Below, piece after piece: positions 43,574-52,992 of a stretch of 64,000 nucleotides of DNA. Below the pieces are notes generated by a model. It had not been told where the DNA came from. It did not search any database and saw only the letters and a program-made list of their open reading frames with translations. Source of the DNA: Planctomycetota bacterium (GTDB lineage Bacteria > Planctomycetota > Planctomycetia > Gemmatales > Gemmataceae); the NCBI GenBank assembly GCA_029777335.1, contig JAKOSN010000221.1, positions 45,022 through 109,021 on the forward strand. The letters are read 5' to 3'. How positions within the stretch are numbered: the stretch's first letter is position 1; each line of letters begins with the position of its first letter. Position numbers and translations under genes: made by a program.

Positions 43574-44584
43574 ATGCGGACGTTGGGCATCATGGCAGTG
43601 GCGCTGCTGGGGATGGCGGGAACCTGTGGACAGGCCGCCGACGCCGGGCTGGTGTTCCCGGGCGGCGAGGGGCCGGGCAAGGGCAAACACATTGTGCTGG
43701 TCAGCGGCGATGAGGAGTATCGTTCCGAGGAAGCCCTGCCGCAACTGGCGAAGATTCTCTCCAAGCATCACGGTTTCAAGTGCACCGTTCTCTTTGCCAT
43801 CGACAAGAACGACGGGACGATCAATCCCAACCAGAATGACAATATCCCTGGTCTGGAAGCGCTGAAAACCGCTGATCTGATGATCGTGTTTCTCCGTTTT
43901 CGCGATCTTCCCGATGAACAGATGAAGCATATCGCCGACTATGTGGCGGCGGGGAAGCCGATCCTTGGCATGCGGACCGCCACCCACTCCTTTAACATCA
44001 AGGGAAAAAAGGCGTACTCCAAGTACACCTGGAACGGCAAGGACTGGGAGGGAGGCTTTGGCCGGCAGATCCTGGGCGAAACCTGGGTCGCCCACCACGG
44101 TCGACACGGTTCTCAGAGCACGCGCGGCTTGCTGGTCAAGGAGCAGGCAGCGCATCCGATTCTGAAGGGAATCAAGGATGGCGAGATCTGGGGGCCGACC
44201 GATGTCTACGCCGTTCATCTGCCGTTGCCTGGCGATTCGCAACCCCTTGTCCTGGGTCAGGTGCTGGAAGGGATGAAACCAACGGATAAGCCCGTCATGG
44301 GGAAGGTCAACGATCCCATGATGCCGGTAGCCTGGGTGAAGACTTACAAGGGGGAGAAGGGCCACACCGGTCGGGTCTTTACCACCACGATGGGAGCCTC
44401 GCAGGATCTCCTCAGTGAAGGGACGCGACGGATGCTGGTCAACGCTTGCTACTGGGCGATGGGGATGGAGGGCAAGATCTCCGCGAAAAGCACGGTCGAT
44501 CTCGTCGGCGAGTATCACCCCTTGCCGTTCAAGTTTGGCGGATACAAGAAGGGTGTGAAACCCGCCGATCTCGCACAAAACTAA
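43574..44584 (+). CDS. Exported ThuA-like protein
   Basis: A 336-residue exported protein (MRTLGIMAVALLGMAGTCGQAA). The body resembles the ThuA/class I glutamine amidotransferase-like fold: HIVLVSGDEEYRSEEALPQLAKIL, DLMIVFLRFRDLPDEQMKHIADYVAAGKPILGMRTATHSF, WVAHHGRH and GHTGRVFTTTMGASQDL. ThuA proteins are linked to disaccharide catabolism; in Planctomycetes the family is large and its role unclear. Being downstream of the DUF1501 pair suggests a shared polysaccharide context. Confidence 0.87.
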   Translation: MRTLGIMAVALLGMAGTCGQAADAGLVFPGGEGPGKGKHIVLVSGDEEYRSEEALPQLAKILSKHHGFKCTVLFAIDKNDGTINPNQNDNIPGLEALKTADLMIVFLRFRDLPDEQMKHIADYVAAGKPILGMRTATHSFNIKGKKAYSKYTWNGKDWEGGFGRQILGETWVAHHGRHGSQSTRGLLVKEQAAHPILKGIKDGEIWGPTDVYAVHLPLPGDSQPLVLGQVLEGMKPTDKPVMGKVNDPMMPVAWVKTYKGEKGHTGRVFTTTMGASQDLLSEGTRRMLVNACYWAMGMEGKISAKSTVDLVGEYHPLPFKFGGYKKGVKPADLAQN

Positions 44585-44598
44585 GCCAGCCATGCTGC

Positions 44599-44625
44599 GA
44601 GCGCGAGAGCACCCCTCTCGCGCTC
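44599..44625 (+). terminator. Strong hairpin after the ThuA gene
   Basis: A perfect 11-bp stem, GAGCGCGAGAG (44599-44609) and CTCTCGCGCTC (44615-44625), closes a 5-base loop 15 bases after the stop. Confidence 0.65.
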
Positions 44626-44769
44626 CCCCTCTCTGCGCCAGGTCCCTCGTTCGCCGCGCACGGACAAAAGTGGAAGCTCGGGCCTTCACCTTGTATATCA
44701 ACGTCGTTCTCTTCCCGCTGGCCGGAGCGTCAGCATGGGAAAAACGGCTCGTTGCAGGGAGTGACAGGC

Positions 44770-46479
44770 GTGACGTTCGATCAACATCTGGTGTTGTGGT
44801 TGCTCGGCTTACCTCTCCTCGCCGCGGTGGTCATCGCCTCACTGGGACCCCAGCGCGGGATTCTGATTCGCCGCATCAGCGTGGGCGTCTCGCTGCTCTC
44901 GTTGGCGATGGCGTTGCTCCTGGCAGTTCGCTTCGCCAATCTGGAACGAGCTGGCCTGCACGACACCGGGAGCACCTCTGTACTCCCCGGGACCTTTGCC
45001 CCGGAGTTTGTGCCCGGATCCACCGTGGCGAGCCCCCACTCCACCAACTGGACCATTCTCTCGCTGGGGCCGGGATCGATCCACTTTTATTTGGGTGTGG
45101 ACGGGTTGAGCATCTGGTTGATCGTTCTGACTGCCCTGTTGCTCCTGCCCTGTGTGCTGGTCTCGTGGACACACGTCACCGAACGAGTCAACGAGTTCTA
45201 CGCCTGGCTGATGATTCTTCAGGTCTGCATGATCGGGGTGTTTCTCTCGTTCGACATCCTGCTCTTCTATGTGTTTTTTGAAGTTTCGCTGGTGCCGCTC
45301 TTCTTCATGATCGGCATCTGGGGTGGACCGGAACGGCAATACGCCGCACGCAAGTTCTTTGTCTACACCCTGACAGGGAGCATGTTGACGCTGCTGGGGA
45401 TGCTCTGGGTGGTTCTGGCCTGCCATCAACAGACCAAGGTCCTCACCTTCTCCATTCCGCAACTGGTGCAACTGGTTCAAAGTCAACTGGCTGATCCCAC
45501 GACGCGCCCCTTCTGGAGCACGGTGCAACTGGGAGTCTTCCTGCTCCTGACCGCCGGCTTCGCCATCAAGGTCCCGTTGATGCCCTTCCACACCTGGTTG
45601 CCGCTGGCGCACGTGGAGGCCCCGACGGCAGGCAGCGTGGCCCTGGCCGGGGTGTTGCTGAAGGTTGGAGCCTATGGTTTTTTGCGGCTGTGCATTCCGC
45701 TGGCGCCCGATGTTTCGCTCTCGCTGGGGTTGCCCTTGCTCACAGGGCTGGCGGCGGCCGGAGTAATCTACGGCGCCTTCACCGCATTTGCCCAGGATGA
45801 CATCAAACGCCTGGTCGCGTACAGCTCCGTGAGCCACCTGGGTCTGTGCATGCTCGGGATGTTCAGTTTGACCGCCGTCGGCCTCTCTGGCAGCCTGATG
45901 CAAATGATCAATCACGGACTCTCGACGGGTCTGTTGTTCCTCCTGGTTGGAATGCTCTACGAGCGCTACCACACTCGGAAGATCAGCGATTTTGGCGGAA
46001 TGGCAACCCGGATGCCTCTCTACGCCTGCTGCCTGGTCTTCACCTGTCTGTCAAGCGTGGGATTGCCAGGACTGAACGGCTTTGTGGGCGAGGTGATGTG
46101 CATCTTCGGGATCGCTCGCCATGAATGGTCCATCGCCGGCCGCTTTCCAATCCTGGCGGTGGCCGCCTGTACCGGGTTGATCCTCGGAGCGTGGTATCTG
46201 TTCACCATGCTGCGTGGCGTCCTCTTTGGTCCGGTCAAGGAACCAGAGCACCATGGACACGCCATCCCCGACATGCTCCCGCGCGAATGGGCGGCTGTCG
46301 CTCCGCTGGCGCTGGTCTGTGTGCTGATCGGCTTCTATCCGCAGCCGATCCTCAGGACGATGGAACCCGATGTGCAAACGGTCGCTCGGATTACTTCGCT
46401 GGCAAGAACCCGCGCCAGTGAGCAGGCCAATGCCGAGGGAACCAGCGTTGCTGTCCAGGACGAAACCGAAAAACGCTAA
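44770..46479 (+). CDS. nuoM: NADH-quinone oxidoreductase subunit M (NuoM), stand-alone
   Basis: A 569-residue antiporter-like membrane subunit of complex I with about 14 transmembrane helices. SIHFYLGVDGLSIWLIVLTALLL, FYVFFEVSLVPLFFMIGIWGG (the key membrane Glu) and KVPLMPFHTWLPLAHVEAPTAGSVALAGVLLKVGAYGFLR (the key Lys residues) are all present. A loop of about 55 residues after the second helix is longer than usual. It begins at GTG with GCAGGGA nine bases upstream; GTG 44761 is possible. No other nuo gene adjoins it, so either complex I genes are dispersed or this is an extra copy. Proton translocation is expected from the family. Confidence 0.88.
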   Translation: MTFDQHLVLWLLGLPLLAAVVIASLGPQRGILIRRISVGVSLLSLAMALLLAVRFANLERAGLHDTGSTSVLPGTFAPEFVPGSTVASPHSTNWTILSLGPGSIHFYLGVDGLSIWLIVLTALLLLPCVLVSWTHVTERVNEFYAWLMILQVCMIGVFLSFDILLFYVFFEVSLVPLFFMIGIWGGPERQYAARKFFVYTLTGSMLTLLGMLWVVLACHQQTKVLTFSIPQLVQLVQSQLADPTTRPFWSTVQLGVFLLLTAGFAIKVPLMPFHTWLPLAHVEAPTAGSVALAGVLLKVGAYGFLRLCIPLAPDVSLSLGLPLLTGLAAAGVIYGAFTAFAQDDIKRLVAYSSVSHLGLCMLGMFSLTAVGLSGSLMQMINHGLSTGLLFLLVGMLYERYHTRKISDFGGMATRMPLYACCLVFTCLSSVGLPGLNGFVGEVMCIFGIARHEWSIAGRFPILAVAACTGLILGAWYLFTMLRGVLFGPVKEPEHHGHAIPDMLPREWAAVAPLALVCVLIGFYPQPILRTMEPDVQTVARITSLARTRASEQANAEGTSVAVQDETEKR

Positions 46480-46498
46480 TTCGCCGGGAACTGGAGAG

Positions 46499-46543
46499 GG
46501 TGAAGCTCCGCCGAGCCAGTGCTCATGCGGCGGTGGCTTCACC
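46499..46543 (+). terminator. Hairpin after nuoM
   Basis: GGTGAAGC pairs with GCTTCACC (46499-46506 with 46536-46543), then CCGCC with GGCGG after a small bulge. It starts 20 bases after the stop and is followed by TTCCTTG. Confidence 0.6.
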
Positions 46544-46717
46544 TTCCTTGATGTGCCCTTCCCTCCTCGCCGATCCCCTCCCCGACGTTCCCGGTTCAAC
46601 GACAAGACGTGAACCGATTCTCGCTCAGGGTTTGTCGTCGCTTTCGAGCACATTCTTGCGTACAGTAATGGTGAGGGTCCCCTGGTTTCCATTCCCGCCT
46701 CCCCCTGTGAGAGTGTC

Positions 46718-48028
46718 ATGCTGTTCAAGATGGCCCGCCGCTTTCTCGTCGAGACCGACAAGCGCTGTCTGTGGAAGCTCGCCTGGAACATGGGCTGGAA
46801 GGGGATGCTGTCTGTCGAGAAACACAAACGACGTCTCCGCCGAGGGGAGGTGTTTCCGCCCTTCCTCTACGTGTCGATCATCAACAGTTGCAACCTGCGC
46901 TGCCAGGGTTGCTGGGTGGATGTGGCGGCCAAGCAGCAGACGATCGATCCGCCCGCGTTTCACAAACTGGTGCGTGAAGCGCGTCAGATGGGCAATGTCT
47001 TCTTTGGCATTGTCGGCGGGGAGCCCTTCATGCATCCCCACCTGCTCGACATGCTGGCGGAACACCCCGACTGCTACTTTCAGATCTTCACCAACGGCCA
47101 GTTTATCACCGAGGAACGTGCCGAGCGGATGCGGCAACTTGGCAATGTTACCCCGCTCATCAGCGTGGAAGGAACTGAGATCGTGAGCGACGAACGCCGG
47201 GGACGCCCCGGTGTTCTGAGCAAGACGATGCAGGGGGTAGAAAATGCCCTCAAAAAGCGCATCTTCACCGGGGTGTGCACCAGTCTCTGCCAAACGAACT
47301 TCCAGGATCTGCTCACGGAAAAATGGGTGGATCGGCTGATCGAGATGGGGGTGATGTACACCTGGTTCCACATCTATCGGCCGATGGGACCCGAAGCGAA
47401 CCCTCAGCTCTGTCTGACCCCCGAGCAGCAGTTGGCGGCACGTCGCTTTGTGGTGGAGATGCGGGCGAAAAAGCCGATCATCATCGTCGATGCCTACTAT
47501 GATGGCGAGGGACAGGCGCTCTGCCCGGCAGCAACCGGGATCAGCCACCACATCAACCCCTGGGGCGATATCGAACCGTGCCCCATTGTGCAGTTCACCC
47601 GCGAATCGATCCACAGCAGTGAGGCAGACACTCGCTCCCTGCGCGACAAGTTCCTGCAATCCACCTTCCTGCGTGACTTCCGTTCGCTGGCGCAGACCAC
47701 GACTCGGGGCTGTATTGTGCTGGAGCGCCCCGAGCTGCTGAAAGCACTGGTAGAGACGCACGGGGCGCGCGATGCCACAGCCCGACAGACAGCCCTCAAC
47801 GAACTGAAGGCGATGCAAGTGCGTACTTCACAATATAATCCGGGGAACGAAATCCCGGAGAAAAACTGGCTGTATCGCCTCGCCAAGCGCTACTGGTTCA
47901 ACGATTTTGGCGTTTATCGCGGGCACGATCATCGGCAGACCGCCGCGCCGGGGTTATTGACGCAGCAGGCGAATGCGCCCCTGTCGTTACCCCTGGTCAG
48001 CAGTGAGGTCGAGTATTCCTCCCGCTGA
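46718..48028 (+). CDS. Radical SAM protein
   Basis: A 436-residue radical SAM enzyme. SIINSCNLRCQGCWVDVAA holds the CxxxCxxC [4Fe-4S] cluster motif near residue 58, with GIVGGEPFMHPHL as the SAM-binding GGEP and ISVEGTE as the next barrel strand. Further Cys in GVCTSLC, ALCPAATGISHHINPWGDIEPCPI and TRGCIV suggest an auxiliary cluster region like SPASM. The N-terminal helix resembles members in cofactor and peptide maturation, but no substrate is recognised and no precursor peptide gene is adjacent. Confidence 0.88.
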   Translation: MLFKMARRFLVETDKRCLWKLAWNMGWKGMLSVEKHKRRLRRGEVFPPFLYVSIINSCNLRCQGCWVDVAAKQQTIDPPAFHKLVREARQMGNVFFGIVGGEPFMHPHLLDMLAEHPDCYFQIFTNGQFITEERAERMRQLGNVTPLISVEGTEIVSDERRGRPGVLSKTMQGVENALKKRIFTGVCTSLCQTNFQDLLTEKWVDRLIEMGVMYTWFHIYRPMGPEANPQLCLTPEQQLAARRFVVEMRAKKPIIIVDAYYDGEGQALCPAATGISHHINPWGDIEPCPIVQFTRESIHSSEADTRSLRDKFLQSTFLRDFRSLAQTTTRGCIVLERPELLKALVETHGARDATARQTALNELKAMQVRTSQYNPGNEIPEKNWLYRLAKRYWFNDFGVYRGHDHRQTAAPGLLTQQANAPLSLPLVSSEVEYSSR

Positions 48029-48270
48029 GTGAGTGTTTTCCCTTGCATGGGGGTTTCCCTTTTGAGAGACTGAAGGGAGTGAAGATGGCCACAGTTGCGG
48101 CTGTCCTTCGACTTCTGCCCCCCTGCCTTCCCGTGTGGCTTCGGCTTTGCCGATCGTGAACACGCCCTTGACTCACCGTAGGTCCACCGTAACCATGATG
48201 CTGGGGGATACCCTCCACAGGGCGTTCTCTTCGTCGGTTCGAGATGATCTGACTTGATCCGAGTAAATCC

Positions 48271-50619
48271 ATGGCACGAAAAAAGAACCGCCCAACTCTC
48301 GCTCTCCCGACCCCTGAGGGCGCCATCACGACTGAGCCCGTCACGTCCTCCGACCTCGGGACAGTGACGCTCCCCACCGAGCAACCGAATAAACCCTCCG
48401 AACCGTTCTTTCAGACTCCGCTCGGCAAGGGGCTCAAGGGGTTGTTCAAGGCCTTTGCCTCGCTGCAACTGGCCATCGTCCTGCTGACCTGCTTTGGCAT
48501 CACCCTGATCGCGGCCACGTACATTGAATCGTGGTATAGCACCAAGGTGGTGGGCGATACCGTCTACCACACCTGGTGGTTTGCGTTGCTGCTCACCTTG
48601 TTGCTGATCAACATCATCTGTGCCGCCCTCAAAAAGATGGATCTGGCCGCTTTGCGGCAGTTTCGCTGGCCGTGGAAACGCCATCAAACGGGGTTTCTGG
48701 TCACGCACGTGGGGCTGGTTATCCTCGTCAGTAGTGGGTTGCTGACCGCTTTTGGCGGGGTCGAAGGCCAGATGGTCATGGTGGATACCAAGAATCCCGA
48801 GTTGCAAGACAAGGCGGGGTTATCCAATACCACCAGCACCATCCATCTGGGCAATGAGGATCAGATCGAGGTGTTTCAGGTTGCGGTCCCCTCCTCGCAC
48901 GGTCGGCGCCGCAATCCCTTGGGCGGAGGGCAGGACGAGGCCGCGGAGCGCCAATTCACCGAGGTGATTCGTGCCATCAGTCGCGGCGAGGAAGTGCCGG
49001 AAAACCTGCGCTCTCTGGTGAAGGGGACCTGGCGAACCACGATGACCCCCGGCTCCTTCGCCTGGTACGATGACCCGGCCAAGAAGTTCACCGTCGAACT
49101 TCCGCGAGGTTTGAAGATCCTGAATGCAATCGCCAACCCCTTCCCAGGCTTTGCCGCCACGCTGGCACCTGGGGTGGAAGTGAAGGTGAACAACTACTAT
49201 CCCCACACGGAGTTCTGGCCCTATTCCCCGGCCGAGAGCGACAAGCTTGAGCAATCCTTCCCGGCGCTCAAGGTGAAGATTACCCCGCCCGGCTCCACAG
49301 AAGGACTCGAAAAGTGGGTCACGGGAGAACCGATTCCTTCTCCCGATAGCGCGCTCGTCTTCTTCCAGATGTTCACCACCAACGACCCCGCTCTGGTTGG
49401 CGAGTTCTCCAATCCGCCGGACCCGCTGCCGAGCGATGCCAAGGAACCGAGCGCGACCATGGGCCGCGAGGGGCAACTGGTTCTGGTCTTCCCCGAGAAG
49501 CCGCATGAACCCTTCCGCCTCCCCGTCGATCGCACCAAGCTGAACCAGGCGATTGCCGTCCCAGGAACCCGTCGCAAGGTCACCTTGCTGGAAATCGATG
49601 ACCTGGTGAGTTACATCGGCCGCATGCGCGGGGGCGCCCCGCACGATCCCACGCAGGCCGGCTTTCCGATGGTGCGATTCTCCGTGACCGAAGAGGATCA
49701 GCCGGTGGAAATGCTCCTCTGTGCGCGGTTGCCGCAACTGAAGACCCTTCAGTTCAAGAGCGGGGAGAAACAGGCTGAATTCTCCGCGTGCTATCACTAC
49801 CCCGATTACCAGTGGGGGAAGAAGAACAACCGTGTGATGGGCGCGATGCATTTCTTGCAGGGGCCAGAGGGGAAAGTCTATTATCGCGTCTATGGCAAGG
49901 ACGGGCTGAAGGAGAAAGGTCAACCGCTCGACGTAACGAGTACCAGTCCCCACGAACTTCCCTGGCGGCCCATGGGCAAGCCCTTTGAGTTCCGGGTGAT
50001 GGGTTATCTGCCCAATGCGGTCGAACGCGGCGACTTCATGCCGCGCAACGTGCGCCCAGGGGCCGAGCCCACCGAGCGCTTGCAGCCCGCCATCCGTGCC
50101 ACCTTGACCATCAAGGGCCAACCCCATGAGTTCTGGGCCCGAATGGGCATGTCGCCGGCACGAGTGCAGGCTGGCGACGACATGTACCTGATTCGCTTCC
50201 GCCAGGCCCGTATTCACACTCCGTTCGCAGTCACCCTGGAACGCGCCCGGGCCGACAAGGATCCGGGAACGACGCGGGCGGCTTCCTATCAAAGTGACAT
50301 CCTGCTCGATCTGAAGGATGGCTCGGCGCCCACCAAGCACCAGATTTACATGAACCACACCCTCGACCACGGCGGCTATCGCTTCTTCCAGGCCAACTAC
50401 CAGGAATTGACCGACCCGGAGAGTGGCATGCCCTTGCTCGATGGGGAACGTCCGGTGGCACAATCCGGGTTAACCCTGGCGCGCGATCCTGGCCTGGAGA
50501 TGAAATACCTCGGCTCGACGGTCGTGGTTCTGGGCATCTTTATCATGTTCTGGATGAAGGCCTACTTCTTTAAATCCCTGGGCACTCGGGGAGCAGAAGA
50601 AGCGGCCGTCCAAACCTGA
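48271..50619 (+). CDS. resB: Cytochrome c biogenesis protein ResB (System II), enlarged
   Basis: A 782-residue ResB/Ccs1-like protein of the System II haem-delivery complex. Helices lie near 66-88 (LQLAIVLLTCFGITLIAATYIES), 107-128 and 144-165 (FLVTHVGLVILVSSGLLTAFGG), with a last one near 745-770 (MKYLGSTVVVLGIFIMFWMKAYFF). Between them is a periplasmic domain of about 570 residues, far longer than in typical ResB of roughly 450-550 residues. KHQIYMNHTLDHGGYRFFQANYQ before the last helix is the family's conserved block. The ccsA gene follows after 117 bases. Confidence 0.9.
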   Translation: MARKKNRPTLALPTPEGAITTEPVTSSDLGTVTLPTEQPNKPSEPFFQTPLGKGLKGLFKAFASLQLAIVLLTCFGITLIAATYIESWYSTKVVGDTVYHTWWFALLLTLLLINIICAALKKMDLAALRQFRWPWKRHQTGFLVTHVGLVILVSSGLLTAFGGVEGQMVMVDTKNPELQDKAGLSNTTSTIHLGNEDQIEVFQVAVPSSHGRRRNPLGGGQDEAAERQFTEVIRAISRGEEVPENLRSLVKGTWRTTMTPGSFAWYDDPAKKFTVELPRGLKILNAIANPFPGFAATLAPGVEVKVNNYYPHTEFWPYSPAESDKLEQSFPALKVKITPPGSTEGLEKWVTGEPIPSPDSALVFFQMFTTNDPALVGEFSNPPDPLPSDAKEPSATMGREGQLVLVFPEKPHEPFRLPVDRTKLNQAIAVPGTRRKVTLLEIDDLVSYIGRMRGGAPHDPTQAGFPMVRFSVTEEDQPVEMLLCARLPQLKTLQFKSGEKQAEFSACYHYPDYQWGKKNNRVMGAMHFLQGPEGKVYYRVYGKDGLKEKGQPLDVTSTSPHELPWRPMGKPFEFRVMGYLPNAVERGDFMPRNVRPGAEPTERLQPAIRATLTIKGQPHEFWARMGMSPARVQAGDDMYLIRFRQARIHTPFAVTLERARADKDPGTTRAASYQSDILLDLKDGSAPTKHQIYMNHTLDHGGYRFFQANYQELTDPESGMPLLDGERPVAQSGLTLARDPGLEMKYLGSTVVVLGIFIMFWMKAYFFKSLGTRGAEEAAVQT

Positions 50620-50638
50620 GACGTCAACGAGCACCACA

Positions 50639-50672
50639 CCGCTGTTCGCCACCGGGGAGCCCTGGCGAGCGG
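50639..50672 (+). terminator. Hairpin between resB and ccsA
   Basis: CCGCT/AGCGG and CGCCA/TGGCG form two stacked 5-bp stems with a 3-base bulge, 20 bases after the resB stop. It may reduce read-through to ccsA. Confidence 0.35.
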
Positions 50673-50736
50673 TTGCACAGACCCTCCCTGGGCTCGATCG
50701 CATCACTGGAAGGCTCCTGGCACGAGGACTTTTCCC

Positions 50737-52911
50737 ATGGCGCCGCACGTAAGTGAACACATCACCGCCACGGCCCCTGCCAAGCAGGATCTGGTCGGCG
50801 TTCCGGCAACCGGTCCGGTTTCTGGCAGCGAGCCCCGCCCGGTCACCGGCTTCGGGAACCGCACTCCCTGGTTCTGGAGCCTCCTGCTCCTGGGCACTCT
50901 CCTGAATGTCGGAATCCTCGTTCTGGGATACCACCTTCTCTTCGGAACCAAAACCGTGGAGAAGAAAGAGGATCTGATCAAGGTTCCTTATGCGGCGGAC
51001 AAGGCTCTCTGGGCCCCCTGGCATTCGTGGGTCGTTCAGGATAACGGCCGAAACAAGCCCTTCGAGACCTTCGCCAAGGAAGCGATGCGCTCCCTCACCG
51101 GACGCGAGCAATTCGAGGAGAATGATCCGGTGGCGATCGTTGTCTCGTGGCTCATGCTCTACGAACCGGAGACGAAGGAAGGAGCCGATGGCAAGTCACG
51201 GCAAGTGAACCTGCGCCAGGCCAACGATAACAAGATCAACCAGATCTCCCGGGCGATGGGCTGTGACTGGGACAGTTATCCCTTTATCCTCTGCGATCAC
51301 CAGGAGTTGCGCGAGAAACTCTATCGCGAGTACTGGGAGCGGCTGGACAAAGACCATCAACTCACGCCGATCGAACTCCATGGGAAGCACATTCAACCGG
51401 AGGTGCTCCGCCATTCCAACGTGCTCAAGGATCTCTGGAACGAGTTCCGCATGAAGAAGAGCCAGGATGCCAAGGCCGAGATTCCTCTCCTGGAAAGTAA
51501 GGCGGCCGAGGTGGCCCGACGCCTGGACATGTATGAGCGGATTCGGTCTGGCGGGGAAATCGAGCAAGGCCAGGGTCGCGATATCATGGCAGGGGAATTT
51601 CAGATCATGGCCCTGGATCGCGTCAGCCCGAGCTGGTTCTCGCTAAAGAGTCTGCGCTACTACGCCAGTTTGCCAACCCAGTCGACGGATGAGAACGCCC
51701 TCACTCAGGGGATGGTCTGGGCCGCGGTGATGAAGTCGCGCAAGACGAGCAACTACGACCTCTACGAGGGGACTGGCCCGCAGCCGTTCCCGGCTGCTGA
51801 CGTGCAGAAAGTCGTGGATGCCTTCCTCGCCACCCAGCAGGCGTATCGGAGCGGCAACAGCGAACAGTTCGCCACCGCCACGGCGTCCTTCCTGAAGACG
51901 ATCGACGAAATGTCCAACCAGCACAACAGCTATCCAAACACCGCCACGGTCCCTCTGGAGCAGTGGTTTAACGCGACCAATCCCTTCCAGAAGGCGTGGA
52001 TCTTCGGCCTGGCCGCCACGCTGGTACTCGCCCTGTCGGTGCTGTTCAGCTCTCAGTGGAACACTGCCGGGAAGGTTCTGTACGTTGTCGGCATGGTGCT
52101 CTACCTGGGATCGATCGCGGCTGCCGTGGTCGGTTTCTACTGCCGTATCAGCATCTCGGGGCGTCCCCCGGTCAGCAACATGTATGAGTCGATCATCTGG
52201 GTGGCCTTCATGACCGCCATCTTTGGCCTGGGTCTGGAGTTAGTCTATCGGCGCGGGCTGATCGCTCTGGCGGGCGGATTGGTGTCGACCATCGCCTTCG
52301 TTCTGGCGGACCAGATGCCCACCACCTTCTCCCCGAGCATTGATCCCCTCACGCCGGTGTTGCGCAGTAACTACTGGCTGATCATCCACGTGCTTACCAT
52401 CGTCTCCAGCTACGCCGCCCTCGCTCTGGCCTGGGGGCTGGGGAACTTCAACATGGGGCTCATCTTGCTCCGCCCCGAGCGGCGCGATCTGATCAAGACG
52501 CTGTCGATGTTCTCCTACCGCGCCATTCAGGTGGGGGTGATTCTCCTCTTCGCGGGAACGATGCTGGGCGGATTCTGGGCCGCCGAGTCGTGGGGCCGTT
52601 TCTGGGGGTGGGATCCCAAGGAGGTGTGGGCGCTGATCGCCTTTATCTTCTACATGATCCCGCTGCATGCTCGCTATGTCGGCTGGGTCAAGGACTTTGG
52701 CCTCGCCTTCTGCTCGGTCGTCTGCTTCGCCTTTGTGGTGATGGCCTGGTATGGGGTGAACTTCATCCTGGGCGCCGGGTTGCACGCGTACGGCTTTGGC
52801 TCCGGGAACAATTCCTGGATCTACTTCTTCGGGCTGATCAATCTGAGCCTGGCGGTGCATGCCGCCGCGCGTTACGTGGCCCGCTCGAACGCTCCAGTCG
52901 TGGCTGCCTGA
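50737..52911 (+). CDS. ccsA: Cytochrome c biogenesis protein CcsA (System II), with large N-terminal extension
   Basis: A 724-residue protein. The C-terminal 310 residues are a CcsA/ResC haem handler with about eight helices. The tryptophan-rich motif GGFWAAESWGRFWGWDPKEV (near 610) and conserved His in LIIHVLTIVSSYAALALAWG and YMIPLHARYVGW bind haem. The first 400 residues consist of one helix (near 46-66) and a soluble, charged domain of unknown role. With ResB it exports haem to apocytochromes c. The haem-synthesis gene hemB and a CxxCH protein occur elsewhere in the window, but not in this operon. Confidence 0.93.
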   Translation: MAPHVSEHITATAPAKQDLVGVPATGPVSGSEPRPVTGFGNRTPWFWSLLLLGTLLNVGILVLGYHLLFGTKTVEKKEDLIKVPYAADKALWAPWHSWVVQDNGRNKPFETFAKEAMRSLTGREQFEENDPVAIVVSWLMLYEPETKEGADGKSRQVNLRQANDNKINQISRAMGCDWDSYPFILCDHQELREKLYREYWERLDKDHQLTPIELHGKHIQPEVLRHSNVLKDLWNEFRMKKSQDAKAEIPLLESKAAEVARRLDMYERIRSGGEIEQGQGRDIMAGEFQIMALDRVSPSWFSLKSLRYYASLPTQSTDENALTQGMVWAAVMKSRKTSNYDLYEGTGPQPFPAADVQKVVDAFLATQQAYRSGNSEQFATATASFLKTIDEMSNQHNSYPNTATVPLEQWFNATNPFQKAWIFGLAATLVLALSVLFSSQWNTAGKVLYVVGMVLYLGSIAAAVVGFYCRISISGRPPVSNMYESIIWVAFMTAIFGLGLELVYRRGLIALAGGLVSTIAFVLADQMPTTFSPSIDPLTPVLRSNYWLIIHVLTIVSSYAALALAWGLGNFNMGLILLRPERRDLIKTLSMFSYRAIQVGVILLFAGTMLGGFWAAESWGRFWGWDPKEVWALIAFIFYMIPLHARYVGWVKDFGLAFCSVVCFAFVVMAWYGVNFILGAGLHAYGFGSGNNSWIYFFGLINLSLAVHAAARYVARSNAPVVAA

Positions 52912-52939
52912 ATGCAATCTGTGCGGTTCTGATTTTCTG

Positions 52940-52970
52940 CGAGCCCGCGACCTGGATCGTCGCGGGCTCG
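52940..52970 (+). terminator. Hairpin after ccsA
   Basis: A perfect 12-bp stem, CGAGCCCGCGAC (52940-52951) and its complement (52959-52970), has a 7-base loop and starts 29 bases after the stop. TTGTCC follows. Confidence 0.65.
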
Positions 52971-52992
52971 TTGTCCATTCCGTTCGCAACCC

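Noticed and set aside
44446..44769. Upstream extension of nuoM into the ThuA gene
   Set aside because: The extension is charged, out of family, and crosses the strong hairpin at 44599-44625.
48820..50463. A 547-codon open frame on the minus strand
   Set aside because: It lies fully inside resB on the other strand and shows no family motif.
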